NCBI RefSeq assembly: GCF_022682495.2
Contig: NC_071392.1
Span: 133,237,318-133,301,317 of the forward strand
DNA length: 64,000 bases
Direction of reading: 5' to 3'
From: Desmodus rotundus
Taxonomy: Eukaryota; Chordata; Mammalia; Chiroptera; Phyllostomidae
Positions 11,072 through 23,599 of the stretch are shown here, in pieces. The translations under genes and the position numbers were made by a program. The notes under the pieces were generated by a model. The model was not told the origin of the DNA. It made no database searches and saw nothing but the letters and a program-made list of their open reading frames with translations. Numbering within the stretch: the first letter of the stretch is position 1; every line of letters starts with the position of its first letter.

Positions 11072-11290
11072 AAGAACCCAAGGGTTCTGGAGCCAGAGTG
11101 CCTAGGTTCAAATGCAGGCTGTGCCACTTTCTAGCTTAGCTGTGACCTGTGGAGAACCACTTAACTGCTTTATGCCTTCGTCTCTCCAACTGTAAAATAG
11201 GGATGATAATAACAGAATTTACCACAAAGTATTGGTATAGGATTAAATGAGTTAGAACAGGGCCTAACTCACAGTAAGCACTATTTATTT
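11072..11290 (+). mobile_element. MIR SINE
   Basis: Typical MIR order: ggttctggagccagagtgcc, gtgccactttctagctt, cttaactgctttatgcctt, gtaaaatagggatgataata and ggattaaatgagttagaac. Old mammalian SINE, plus orientation. Confidence 0.8.
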
Positions 11291-13160
11291 CCTATTGACC
11301 ATATTTCATTCTTAAAGGTACAATCCCCCTATCTTTAACACTCAGATATACATGAAAACAATGCAATGATAATCTTCCAAATTTACACTGTGCTTTGGAC
11401 AGCATTTATGTCATGTCACTACAATATGCACAAGTACAATGTTCTTGTATAGCAGAATGCTTAGAGCTAATTAAGACCTTAAAGAACTGACTCAATGGGA
11501 GGGAACAGCTCTCCAGCTCCCTGTCTTATGTCCCTAATCTATCCTCTCAACACCTTTGCTGTGCTCTGAATGGTGGGCATCTACCTCTACAGATGTATAG
11601 AAAACATCTATAGAGGTAGATGCATCCTCCTCCTTCCTCTAAACTTACTTTCAATTTCATTCCACTCCAAGAATTTTTAACCACAGGTATTTCCATTTCT
11701 ATATTCCTAAATGGCTGAAAAGATGATGTCAATAAAAGAAGTTAAATAAGCAAAAGAGATGAAAAATATGTCAGACACAGATGAAAGATTAATGAACTCC
11801 AAATGCAGGTAACTGAGCAACTGCCTGATCTCCTTTCAATTACACCAAGCTGTGGATTCCTCCAAGCCAAACAGGAAGCTCTGCAGAAAAGCCAAGAGAA
11901 GGAGAAGCTTCCCAACCCCCAAAAAAAGAAGGGGGAAAAAAAGAGAGAGAGAAGGAAAAGTCTTGGCTAACTCCCCAGAGAAGACTGATGACAGTGCTAC
12001 TCCCATTAAGAGTAGATTCCACAGCACACTTTCAGACACACTTGTGGACTCACCACTTCTCCGCACAAAGCTCCATGCCCACTCACACTCGTCCTCTCCC
12101 CAAGCAGGTGAAATAAGTGGTGACATTGGTGAATGCATAATGTTATTCAGCATCAGGCCAAAAATGATATGGCTCTATATATACCTAACCAAATTATATT
12201 AAATTTAACACGAAGAAAGTTTCTTTAAAATTCTATCGTAAGTCTTCAATTTGTAATGTTAACTGTATTTAAGATAACTAAAACATAAATAAGGCCAATA
12301 AGAATCATGAGATAATGACCTGACAGTTTTAACTGTAATACTATTAATTAAAATAGGAGGGACAAAATATGGTATCTACTGTGAAGCTAGGAATAGCTCA
12401 TCCCCTTTTTTCAACATGTAAGAAATACCTAACTTACCAAGATTAATTGGCTATGATGTTTTAAACTGGTATAAAACCCAAAATGCCTTAGTTCATTAAA
12501 GGCACACATGTAACTTAATGAGCTACAAGTGAATTACCTTCCATAAAACATACATCTAAAGCTGGCTTCTTTTGTCAATGATCTTTGAGTGTCATCTTAT
12601 CCCAGCATCAAATGGTATGTCATTATAAAAGGCATATTCATTTTAATAAGCCAATTTAACTTAAATTATAAGATCAATCTGTTGTAAATCAATAAATACT
12701 CAAGAGGAAGGTTCTGCTACTCTTTTCCCACACAATGGTGCTCAAAAATAATTTGGAGACAACTATAATTTTAACAACAAGATTACTGGGGTGATCAGAA
12801 TCAAGCACATTAGCTCTGAAGCTGAGCGAGGAAGTAATCCAACCCCTTCCCTTTCTGATGATAAAACTGGAGCAGCTGGCACCTTGCCATTGGTTCCCTA
12901 ACTGTACACTGCAGAATCAAAATTAGAACTCAGAATTCCAAACTCCCAACCCCAAACCAGTTTCTCCTAATAATACTTAAGATGTCTATTACAAAACTTA
13001 TGATGAGAAAACAAAAACCCTAACAATATTAGAAATATAATTTCTCAATTACAAATAAAAACTAAGTAAAGTTGTTTACATAGTGGCCTAATTTTATTAA
13101 TTTATGGAATAACTTAAGATTATTTAAAAATGCCATTACATATTCATCTAAAATAAATAC
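11291..13160. other. RALGAPA2 intron with a probable reversed MIR
   Basis: About 1.9 kb of AT-rich intron. The part at about 12827-12962 (taatccaaccccttccct, then ttagaactcagaattcc) has the layout of a minus-strand MIR, at low confidence. A purine-rich tract at 11880-11960 is the only compositional feature. No gene recognised. Confidence 0.45.
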
Positions 13161-13204
13161 CTTAATAGAATTTCCAGTGTGTAGAAGCTTCTTTAAAGTT
13201 GAGC
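13161..13204 (-). CDS. RALGAPA2: RALGAPA2 small internal exon (about residues 110-124)
   Basis: This 44-base exon lies between a cttccag acceptor above 13204 and a gtatttattt donor below 13161 on the minus strand. Its first two bases complete the Gly codon opened by the exon at 27590-27647; 14 codons follow, reading STLKKLLHTGNSIK. That block is conserved in Ral GAP alpha subunits directly before IRCEG, with which the next exon begins. It is short enough that gene finders may miss it; the match and the exact phase on both sides are the support. Confidence 0.93.
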
Positions 13205-14927
13205 CTGGAAGTTTAAAACAATAAATCAGAAATGAAGCATATAAATTTAAGATCTATTTTTAAAAGATTAGTTTTAGAAAGAAAAAATATTCTTACAACA
13301 AAAGACATAATTTTTTTAAAAAGTAAAATAAATTGCTTCTGTATAACCTTCAGAAGCAATACAATGTCATAGAAGGAGAGATGTTTTTAAATAAAAGTAC
13401 TTTGAGTATGACTTCTTGAAAATTTTTCTAGAAGTGCCAAATTTATTGAGATTAAGGAAACTGATGCTCATAGTGGATTATGCGCAAATATTTTTTGTCA
13501 TGTATAAAATGAATGATTTTCTTAAAATCTCTAAAGGTAAAAATGATATAAAATTATTGCTCACAAGACATTTTCATAAGAACATTTTACAAATATTCAG
13601 GACAGTATGTTTCTCCCTTTGCAATGACAACCCCATTTATGGGTTTGGTCCATCAATAAATCCTCTAGCAGAGTTCTTTGGTCACTATCAAGGAGAAGAA
13701 TAAAGGTTTACTCAGAACTACACATGTCAACTGCAAAAAATTTGGTGCTCCAGTGCACTATACTTAGAAAAGTCTCTCTTGACAATAAAAACTTATTACC
13801 TGTTATTCTATCAATGTGTTCATGCCCTTAATATGGAGATGGCTTGGCAACCCCAACTAAACATCATATGTAACCTCTACATGGAATCTTAACCTCAAAA
13901 AAGGAAATAATCTTTCAAAATACAAGATATATTGGAAGCCTTGGGCAAAAGAATCTTTTCTTCCAATCAAATTTTTTGAGAAAAACTGGATATCAAATCA
14001 TATTTACTCCACCATGAAACAAAGCCAATGTCTCAACAATTGCTGCAAGTTATATCTATGAGGACAGATACATGTATGTTAATTAAATGCATACACTTTA
14101 GCAATTCATTAACCAGAACAAAATCACTGGCTAAGTGAAGGAACCTTTTGTAACTGTTCTACAGTTTATATAACACCTAACACTGGGGCTCTGTGGAAAC
14201 TCACAACTGTTATGAGCAGGTTGCAGCACTAAATCACTAATGGTTTGTGATTAATTAAGGGAACTTAAAGTGACCTCTTCCCTCCACTTCTCCCGTCACC
14301 AAACCTTATGAGTAATGTTTGGCGTAGATCCAGCATTTATTGGCTAGGCTCCCTCACAGCTAATGTTCAAGTACCTGTGCTCATGGGACTATTTTATCTC
14401 ACAACTTCTCTCAACCTGGGGCCTTGTCCTTTGCCTCCATCTTTATCCATTCTTAGACAAAGTCTGGTCTGCCTCAGTTTATTACTTGTTCCTATATGCC
14501 TGTGAGGACCTCTTGGTGGCTGGCAGGGCCAACACTCTACCTCCCAGCAGACTCTGGGTAAAGTCTGCACAGACAGTTGTTTTCCAGAAATCTGGCAAAT
14601 CTATCATCTTGCAACACGTTCTCAGTAAAATTTCTCCTGGTCATCATGTGTTGACCACTGGGGCTCGGCAGTCCTTGTCCTTGTTGGTATGGGTCCAACA
14701 TTTTTATTTTTGACTTCTGGCCTACCCACAGTTGCCTATATCCACTCTTCTCTATCCAAGGAGAAGAAAAATGCATTTTAAAAGGTCAAACTAAAAAAAC
14801 AAGTAAATAAATAAATAAACAAATGTATGTCGGAATTTACAAAGAGACCTATAGAATATGTGACCCATATCCGTCAACAGTCCAAAACATCCTGAAATTT
14901 GTGTGGTAATTTGTTAAGTAGCAACAG

Positions 14928-14932
<5 letters not shown>
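13205..14932. other. RALGAPA2 intron, no element recognised
   Basis: AT-rich intron. Short open frames at 13416-13703 and 14308-14776 have no recognisable protein and no splice or promoter context. Nothing else identified. Confidence 0.5.

Positions 14933-14986
<54 letters not shown>
14933..14986. repeat. (AT)27 microsatellite
   Basis: An uninterrupted AT dinucleotide run of 54 bases. Likely length-variable and self-complementary on each strand. Confidence 0.97.
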
Positions 14987-14989
<3 letters not shown>

Positions 14990-15044
14990 TGATCTCTTCC
15001 ATCCTGGTGTATTCAGAAACTCTTCTACATGTGAAGCAGTACAT

Positions 15045-15265
15045 TTTAGCAGTTACAAGCCAGATTCAGGAGCAACACTGCTGGGACTGAAATCTATGTT
15101 CTCCATTTACTCTGGGTTACTTAATCTCACCACACCTAAGTTTTTTCTTCTGTAAAATGGGATAATGACAGGAGCTATCACGGAGAATTGTTAATGAAGT
15201 TTAAATGAGCTAATGTATATAAAATACCTAGAACAGTGTCTGGTATATGGAAAGCACATTAAAGA
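15045..15265 (+). mobile_element. MIR SINE
   Basis: Recognisable MIR 3' half: actctgggttacttaatct, cttctgtaaaatgggataat and taaatgagctaatgtatata, ending near cagtgtctggtatatgg. Confidence 0.75.
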
Positions 15266-16685
15266 ACTCTTTTTAATTAAGAACAAATTTTTTCAGTGGA
15301 AGTACAAAAGCAGAAAGTTTTCAACATGAGAACTGGTGATAAGTACCTGAGAGCCTTGCCTGACCACTTTAGGGTATATCTTAAGACCATAAATTCACAA
15401 AGAAATTTCTATTCTAACTTTACCATTATGAAATCCTTTTCATTTTAATTCCAAAAAGTTTCTCTCTATATCTTACCTGTTTCATTTTTAAACTCATCCA
15501 AACTATGATCATACTATCCACCCCATCTCTTCAACTCTACTGGTTGTCACCACATTGATTCATGTGAAAAAAGAATAAATGAATAAGTAAAATCTAATTA
15601 GTTGAACTGATTCTCTGAACTCCTAACTTCCATTGCCTAACATTTACTGTATTCTATAAATATCCTTTAAAGGTTAAGTCTTATTACTTTGGAGGAGGTA
15701 GTAAGAATACCAAGGCTGGGTCTAGGATAAGAAGAGTGAGGGTTCTGCTCAAAATTTACGGAGGCAACAAGAATTCAGTAATCAAAATAAAATTGTAATA
15801 AAATAGTTTTAAAAATAAAAATTCATGCAAAACAAATCCAAAATTTTAAATTAGTACCAGTGTTGAGTTGAGCCATACTGGAGCCTAGGGTAAAAGGAAA
15901 AATGTATACACACACACACATATACACACACATATTTATTTATTTACTGCACTTTTAATGGCCAATTTTTCCAAACATTAAAATGTTGAAAAAATTTTAA
16001 AAACTCAATATTGAAAGTATTAAAAGTATTACAACTCACATTATTTTAAATATTTATAAAACAGAGTATACTATAATTTTGCTTTTCTGGCTTCATGGAA
16101 CCAAATTCATGAATATTTTCTAAAGCTACTTTCTTGCTTATCTCATTTTCAATTCCAAGAACTGCCATTCTTGATAATTTCTCCTGAGATAGAAGTGTCA
16201 ATTTTTTAATTTTATTTTTTATTGTATTTTTTCCATTACCATTTATCTCCCTTATATCCCTCTCCTCCCCACCCCCGAAATCACCAGACTGTTGCCCACA
16301 TAAGAAGTGACAATCTTTTAAAGATCTTTTGAAGGCCACAAATTCATAAAGATAGTTCAAATCTAAATTTAACATTATAAAATCCTTTATTCATTTTAAT
16401 TTTTGAAAAACTCCCTCTATATATCATGCTTCAAACTAAAATCAATAATCAACAGCAGTATACCACCAGGAAAGAGGCAAAAACACAGAGAAACACCCTC
16501 TTTGGTGTTGCTGTGTGAGGTCTGCCAAAGGCTGACAGTGGAGCAGGAACACAGACCTTCTGGCATCATAACGTCTACAACAAGTACAGGGAGCAGGAGT
16601 CCACTGGAAAAATTTGAAATTAACAAAAATTAACCCAAAATGAATCAAGAAACCAAATGTGAAATATGTAAGTATAAAACTTCAA
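15266..16685. other. RALGAPA2 intron, no element recognised
   Basis: AT-rich intron with a short CA/TA-rich stretch near 15907-15945. No gene or clear repeat. Confidence 0.5.
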
Positions 16686-16689
16686 GAAG

Positions 16690-16905
16690 AGCCCTGGCTT
16701 GTGTGGTTCAGTGGACTGAGTGCTGGACTGTGAAGCAAAAGATCACCAGTTCAATTCCCAGTCAGGGCACAGGCCTGAGTTGCAGGCCAGGTCCCCATGG
16801 GGGGGTGGGGAGGGGTGGTGTGCAAGAGGCCACCATACATTGATGTTTCTCTCCCTCTCTTTCTCCCTGCCTTTCCCTCTCTAAATAAATACAATTGTAA
16901 ATAAA
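16690..16905 (+). mobile_element. Ves SINE (bat tRNA-derived)
   Basis: The head agccctggcttgtgtggttc and the B-box-like ggttcaattcccagtc-type block (cagttcaattcccagtcag) are followed by a G-rich middle, the CT-rich run tttctccctgcctttccct and an AAATAAATA tail. Plus orientation. It abuts an old L1 fragment. Confidence 0.88.
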
Positions 16906-16914
16906 TAATAAAAA

Positions 16915-17690
16915 CTGAGCAATACCACTGAACATATACCTTACCACATACAGATAGCAAACAGCATATAAAAAGATGCTCAAGATCATTAGTCATTAGG
17001 GAAATTCAAGTTAAAACCACAGCAAGATACCATTACCACTAAAATAAAAAGGCTGAACATATCAAGTGTTGATGAGAATTCTCATCCTCCTGGCGGAAAT
17101 GTAAAATGGTGCAACCTCTTTAGAAAACAATCTAGCAGTTAAACATATACTTTTATATTATTCAGCCATTCCATTCTTGAGATAAGAAAGCACATTCCCA
17201 CACAGAGACTTGTATACAAACAAAAAAGTTTTATTTGAGGCCAAGTACTAGAAACAACCCAAATGTTTATCAACAAATGAACAGATAAACTATGGTATAG
17301 CCATACAGTGGAATGCTGTACTACTCAGAATAAGAAGAAATGAACTATTAATAAATGTACCAACACAGATGAATCACAAAATAAGTAAACTGAGTGAAAC
17401 CCAAACAAAAAAGAGTATACACTGAAGGATTCTGTAGGACTGTAGAAAATCAAACTAATCTATAGTGGCAGAAAGCAGATCAATGGTTGCCTGGGGCTGG
17501 GGAATAACATGGGGGAAGGTGGGAAAGGATCATGAGAAAACTTTGGGGAGTGATGACTATGTTCATTATTCTTGATGGTAGTAATGGTTTCACAGGTATA
17601 CATCTATGTCAAAACTTAGAAAAATGTACATTTTAAATATGTATGTCAATTATACTCCAAGGAAAATTCTGTTTTTAAAAAATAAAAAGC
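16915..17690 (+). mobile_element. Old L1 3' fragment (ORF2 end and 3' UTR)
   Basis: The L1 ORF2 C-terminal region is visible as DNA: caagatcattagtcattagg, actagaaacaacccaaatg and tatggtatagccatacagtg, then a 3' UTR with gttgcctggggctgggga and ggtatacatctatgtcaaa. The frame is full of stops; this is an old L1M-like fossil. Confidence 0.8.
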
Positions 17691-17699
17691 AGAGCAGGT

Positions 17700-19680
17700 A
17701 GCCTGGAAGTGACTCAGTGAGAGATCAGTAGGATGAAGGTTGCGGTCAGACAGAGGTCAACAGGTGACAGTGGACCAGAAGATAAAGTAAGGAAGCCACA
17801 GAGGATGTTGGGATCAAGGGGTTAATGGGTAACTTGGCATAAAGAAAAAGGACTGGGAGAGAACAAAGATATTTTAAAAAAGAGCAAGAGGACATGGCAG
17901 CAACAAGGAAGAAGACAAGGTAGCATAGCCAAAGGAGAGAGGTTTCCACAAAGGAGATAGTGGATAATGCCTGGAATCAGACTTGGAGAAAAAAAAAAAC
18001 CATTATTTTTACCTGCATACCCCTGAGGAACACAGAGCAGCCTCAGAGAAAAGCCACGTTTCACATAGCCAAAGAGATGAACACAAGAGGCTGAGTCAAT
18101 AGGGCTGTTGCTTATCCCATAAAGAGGATTTCCAGAGGGAAGATCACAAAGTGGGAAGGAGGGGAAGAGATGCAGAGCACTGATGGTAAAAGCATTCCAA
18201 AGAGGACCCTGAGACGAAACCAAGTGAGCTGAGGAGGCATTAAATCCAGTCACCCCTGGTGGACACGAAGGCATGCAGGGACCCTAGATTTAGCTCAGCC
18301 AGGCTCTGATGCACCTCTAAAGGAGTCCTTGTGTGAAGGGCATTGGGAGACCCTGCTGCCTCAGAAAGCGTGAGCTATGGTGTAGCCTGACTGTCAAACT
18401 CAAGGCATGTCAAATTCAGACTCCTGAGAAGTTAGAGCCCAGTGAGCCTTAGAAACTTTGAGAAGTGAGGTTGCTCAAAGGTCGTGTTCATATTCCTGGT
18501 AATATGAGGCCACTGGGTAGCGCAAGGCATAAACCCAGAGCCACCCTTAAAAGGTCACAAACAAATGTGCAGTTTAGTTTTGCCCTTGGTGTGTATATTA
18601 TGTATAAGAAAAATCTAACTGAGCAACTAGATTCAATTATGACTCATAAAACACATATGAGGTATTGTATATGTGAATTTTTCACTACCTGAGCCCACTC
18701 CTTTAAGTCCAAGGTTATTTATTTTTAACATTTTTGACATAAAGCATCTCTAGCACAAAATACATCCTTCCACCCACTCAGCAAATATTTATTGAATGTA
18801 GGCACAACACTGCACACTGAATGGGACAGGAAATCTGCTTTCTAGAGGCTTGTGAGTAGTAAACCCTCTTAGAGCAAATACACATATAACTTGAGTTCTG
18901 TACTGATGACACACAGGCACATGAAGGGGTGCCACTGACTGCCCTTGCACCAAATATCCCTGGTTTGCTGATGTGCCCTTCTCTGTCATCTCCTTATTCC
19001 ATGTCAATTCCGTTATTTCACAGAGATAAGACTTTAAGTAGCCACCTTTATCCACCATTATTTACTGGCCTAAAAATGACTTCAGGAAAAATTTGATAAA
19101 AAATTCTTTTCAATTTGTAATCAGTAATAAAAATTTATAAATAGTTGAGTAGCAAATAAACATACATCAGACTTGATGAAAGTTGTGTCAGCTACTTCCG
19201 TAATCTTCTTACTCTCTAAAACATGAAGCAACATCTCTGTCTGGGATAATGAACCTGTGTTCATTACACACTGCAAAACTTAAGAGTTCAAAGATGCGTC
19301 CTCATTCAATGATTTATATAGCAATGGCACAGCCTTCAAAACCACAAACAAAGAGAAACTTTAGGACTATTTTTTTTCCTTCTAAAAAGAGTTTTAAGAG
19401 AAAGAGAATGTCTCTTTTTCCTGAAGACCCAATAAGACATGGTGATTAAGAAACAGACTTCAAACACTGTGGCACTTGACGTTATAAATTACTTTCTTCC
19501 TTCTCAGGATAAAATGTAGCTACCCAGTAGGTCTGAAAGCTTTTAAGATTTGCCAGAATACAGATGCTGCTATTATTTTAACCTTTCATGCTTAGTGTCA
19601 TTGCCATTTGTAGTGCGAGACAGAAAGCAAACTGAATCAGTGGTATGTAAACCAAGCTTTAAGTTTCTAAATATATTTCA
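17700..19680. other. RALGAPA2 intron, no clear element
   Basis: Unassigned intron, about 2 kb. The block at 18775-18850 (cagcaaatatttattgaatg) resembles an old L2/MIR-like end but is too short to call. Confidence 0.45.
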
Positions 19681-20980
19681 GAGTACCTACCCAAGATGGC
19701 AAAGAAGGTGGAAGTTGCACTTACCTTTTCTCATGACCACATCAAAATTACAACTAAATTATAGAATAATCAACATGAGTAACCATCTGAAGAGCAGCTG
19801 AACAAAAGTCTTATAATTAAGGATCTACGGAAAAAGCCACATGGAGACTGGTAGGGAAGTGGAGGCACAAAATGGGCTGGCCCTGAACCCAGGTGCAGCA
19901 GTTGAGAATCCAGAGGGACATCTCAGCTACTGAGGTACCCCATGAGGAATGTTGTATCTCAACCCCATGGGAAGCCCCCTCGCCCAAATCACCAGTGCCA
20001 GGAAGAGGAACATCTGGCAGTGAAATTCAGCAGGAATTCCACCTGCCTAGGTGAGAGGGAAGGTTGTTGGAAACTCAGGCATCCTCTTAAAAGGACAATG
20101 CACAAAATCTCACTCACAGGCATTCACCCTGAGCTCTAGGTAAGGGAGGGCAGCTGCGAGGGTGCTTGAGGCACACATGGAGAGATTGAGTTATGTGGCT
20201 TTGAGGAGAGGGCCAGAGAGATAGCTGCTAATGTCCCTATGTTGACTCCCTCTCTCACACAACACCCACAGAAGCCATGTTTCCTGGGTAGAACACTCTC
20301 CCCACAACATCAGCCTAAGAAACTACACTGGCCACACCCTGAACAGCACTCAGCCTGGGGCTGCAATGCAGTAGTTCTTAAAAAACAAAGTATTCTGGCT
20401 AAGCTCAAGGCATGCACAGGAAAAAAAAAAAAAAACTGAGTTGTGTGACTATCAGGGCAAGGGCATTTTTCCATGTTCATCCTATCAGTGCCATACTTCC
20501 TATGTTGAGCCCAACCTATATCCTCAGAGCATTAGCCTAGGAAGATACACTAGCTCCACTTTAGCAACTCCCTGAGGCCTTACTCTACCCAGTTTACACA
20601 CCACTGCAGTCTCTGCAGGTGGTGACCAGCATGGGCCCACATTACAGTTGTTCTTAAAATGGGGAACTCCAGGCAGACTTGGTGGCTGCCAGAGATACAT
20701 GGAGAGGCTGAGTTGTGCACCTTTAGTGCAAAGGCCATCCTCCTGCATACTGGATGAGCATCATTATTCCTGTGCTGGGCCCTCCCTTTACAAAGTCAAA
20801 TCTTGATCTGCTTTAGCCTGACGAACTCTACTGGCTCCACCCTGATGATACCCTGAGACCACTCCCCAATGCAAAGGTCCCCAGGTCCCAGGTGGCTGGT
20901 GGCTGGTCTCAGTGTACCCTGATACTTTTGCTGAGTGGCCTCAGACTGGCACTGGTGCCTAGATTTAATCTGTACTGCTC

Positions 20981-21191
20981 CTGGGAGTAGGGTAAGGATG
21001 GAAAGAAGGTGAAGGGACATGCATGAATTACCCATGGACATGGACAACAGGGTGGGGAATGGCTGTGGGAGTGGGGGTTAGGGGAGGATGGGCTGGGACA
21101 GAGGAGGGCAAAGGGGGGAAAACTGGGACAACTATAATAGAATAACAATAAAACATTTTAAAAAATAAATTAGCCATCAAAAAAAGAAAAG
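20981..21191 (+). mobile_element. 5'-truncated L1-type 3' end inserted in the L1 5' UTR
   Basis: A 211-base insertion with the G-rich L1 3' UTR, the tail gggacaactataatagaata and an A-rich end. The flanks aatctgtactgctc (20967-20980) and aatctgtgttgctc (21192-21205) are a 14-bp duplication with two changes. Confidence 0.75.
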
Positions 21192-21672
21192 AATCTGTGT
21201 TGCTCTTACCTGTTGATTCCCTGAGAACCTATCCCAAAGGCTCTTTCAATGACAGAGCTGAGCAAGCACCCAGCAAGCAGCAGGAAGTCTCAGGGTGCCC
21301 TGGGACTTTTGCTGACGTGTTCAAGGCCTGGTACTGGTGGCAGCCAGCCTCAGGACACAGCTTGGTCCCTCCCATGCAAATCTAGGCCCAGCACAGGCAG
21401 CAACCATTGTGGATCACTCTGTAGCTCCTAACATATAGCCCGGGGCCTGTCACAGGCAGCGTGTGGCATTAACCTGCACTGGAGTCCTCCCCAAAAAGGC
21501 CCAAGAACCAACACACCTGGTGGCTGGCTTCAGACCACAACAAAGCAAAATCCAATTAGTCCATAAGCACCACACCCACAGGGAGGTCTTACAGGCATCA
21601 GACCCCACTGAGGTGAATTCTGCTTCATGGGGTCAGGCCTCACTCTTACACTATGGCCATGACCAATCCTCA

Positions 21673-22270
21673 TGTTTCCCGGGAGAGACTCAAGTCAGGG
21701 GCTCCCAACCCCCGCCCCAATCTTCCTCCTCAGTCCTTGTCTTGCTTTCAAGAGACAAATTCAAGCAAGAGACAAACATGGAAATGAGATAGTAAGCTTA
21801 TTTATGAAACACATACAAGCACAAAGCTTCAAGCAGGCACCCAGCTAGTCTGAATGCCCCACATATAGAGGAAATAAAGTTGTAAGTTTTTCCATACACG
21901 TGAGCCGAGGATACAAGTGGGTACTCAGCTAATCTGGTGTGCCAACTCCTAGGGTTCAGAGGTTATATACCTTAGTCAGCTTCTAGGTTCCCCCTCCTCC
22001 TTCCCCTTCTAAACCTCGGGAATAATGTACAGGTACAAAGGCTTTCTTTTTCAGCTAGTAAAGGCTCTTTGTCTTAGTTGGTGAAATTGCTACAGAGGCT
22101 CCCTTTCCCAGCACAGAGTCTCAAAGACTCCCTTCCTCCTGCACTATCTTTGCTTGTGAAGTTCTGAATACCCAGCAATCTTATCAGACCACACTCATAA
22201 TTGCTGAGTCAACCGGTGAGCCGTGTCTCCCTCCTCCCTACCTTAGTTTACTACCCTATACTACCTAACA
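21673..22270 (-). mobile_element. Solo LTR of a gammaretrovirus-like ERV, minus strand
   Basis: Bounded by TG at 21673 and CA at 22270, and flanked by the perfect 4-bp repeat CTCA (21669-21672 and 22271-22274). A 4-bp duplication is usual for class I/gammaretroviral elements. On the minus strand it shows a TATA-like ggtatataacc followed downstream by an AATAAA-like ataaataagc and a T-rich end segment, which sets the orientation. Length is 598 bases. No internal viral sequence is attached, so recombination between LTRs removed it. Confidence 0.82.
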
Positions 22271-22501
22271 CTCACAGCAAGCCAGCCTGAGGGTCAGACC
22301 CACACATGAACACACCAACAGCAACCAAGGCTCAACTACAACAGAAGGACTCATACTACCGACACAAAGGAAACTTCTGGGGTACCTGAATGAAATAATC
22401 AGGGAGACTACACCACTAGTTCCCACAGTCTTCTACTGATAAGGCACCTGGTCAGCACTGGGAGAGTAGCAGATCTATCTAATACAAAGAAACACAGAAA
22501 G

Positions 22502-23340
22502 GCAGCCATAATGGGGAGACAAAAAGCATACCCCAAATGAAAAAAGGAGAAACCTCCACAAAAAAAATAACTAAATGAAATGGAGACAAACAATCTACCC
22601 AATAAGAGTTCAAAACAATGTTTAAGGTTGTTCAAGGAACTTAGTGAGAACCTCAACAGAAAAAGACGTCAGAAATGAACAATACAATATCGGAAATGAA
22701 GAATATACTAGAAGGAATCAAAAGCAGATCAGACAGAGGATCAAATCAGCAATTTATAATACAAGGTAGGGGAAAACACCTAATCAGAGCAGAAAAAAAA
22801 ATTTTTTTTAAAGAGAATAGTTCAAAGGACCTCTGAGACAAAATCAAGCGTAACATCATTTACATATTAGGGGTGCTGGAAGGAGAAGCCAGCAGGTGAT
22901 TGAGGACCTATTTATAGAAATGACTGAAAACTTCCCTAACCTGCTGAAGAAAAAAGACATACAAGCCCAGAAAGTGCAGAGAGGCCAAAAAGGTGAACCC
23001 AAAGAGGCCCCAAACCAAGACACAAGGTAATTAAAATGGCAAAGGTTAAAGACAAAAAGAGAATCTCAAAAGCAGCAAGAGAAAGATAGTTATCTACAAG
23101 GGAGCTCCCATAAGACTGTTAGCTGATTTCTCAACACAAACTTTGCAGGCCAGAAGGGATGGTCACAAAATACTCAAAGAGATGAAAAGCAAGGACCTAC
23201 AACAAAGACTGCTCTACCCAGCAAGGATATCATTTAAAATTGAAGGAAAGATATAAAGCTTCCCACACAAGAAAAAGCTAAGGAACTTCAGCACAACCAA
23301 TATTACAAGATATGTTAAAAGGACTTCTTTAAAGAAGTAA
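22502..23340 (+). pseudogene. L1 ORF1 remnant
   Basis: DNA encoding the ORF1p C-terminal region is visible (tcccataagactgttagctg encodes the PIRLLADFS-type motif; ctgctctacccagcaagg the LLYPAR motif), with stops and small indels throughout. The start near 22502 (MGRQKAYPK then stop) is lost. Confidence 0.65.
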
Positions 23341-23384
23341 AAAAAAGAGGAACATTAATGTTTATCATAAAAAACCCATAAATA

Positions 23385-23580
23385 GGAGGAAGGGTACAAT
23401 AGGGAAAAGAAGGGGAAGGGGCAAGCCAAGGAACATGACCCATGGGCATGGACAATGAGGTGGTAATTGACTCTTGGAGCTGTGGCAGGGAGCAGGGGAG
23501 AGCAATGGGGGGGGGGGCATTGGGACAATTACAATTAAACAACAATAAAGAATATTTGTCTTCAACAACAACAAAACCCC
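23385..23580 (+). mobile_element. 5'-truncated L1-type 3' end inserted between L1 ORF1 and ORF2
   Basis: Carries a G-rich 3' UTR (a run of eleven or more G at about 23508) and gggacaattacaattaaaca before an A-rich tail. Flanks cccataaata (23375-23384) and gccataaata (23591-23600) indicate the duplicated target. The right edge is uncertain by about 10 bases. Confidence 0.65.
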
Positions 23581-23599
23581 CCAAAAAAGAGCCATAAAT

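Noticed and set aside
13416..13703. A 95-codon plus-strand open frame in the intron
   Set aside because: No protein pattern, promoter or splice context, and it lies antisense to the gene; AT-rich introns give such frames by chance.
14933..14986. AT repeat as a CRISPR-like or regulatory array
   Set aside because: A pure dinucleotide microsatellite; no spacers.
16690..16770. tRNA gene from the A/B-box-like sequence
   Set aside because: It is the tRNA-derived head of a Ves SINE; it does not fold as a full cloverleaf and leads into a SINE tail.
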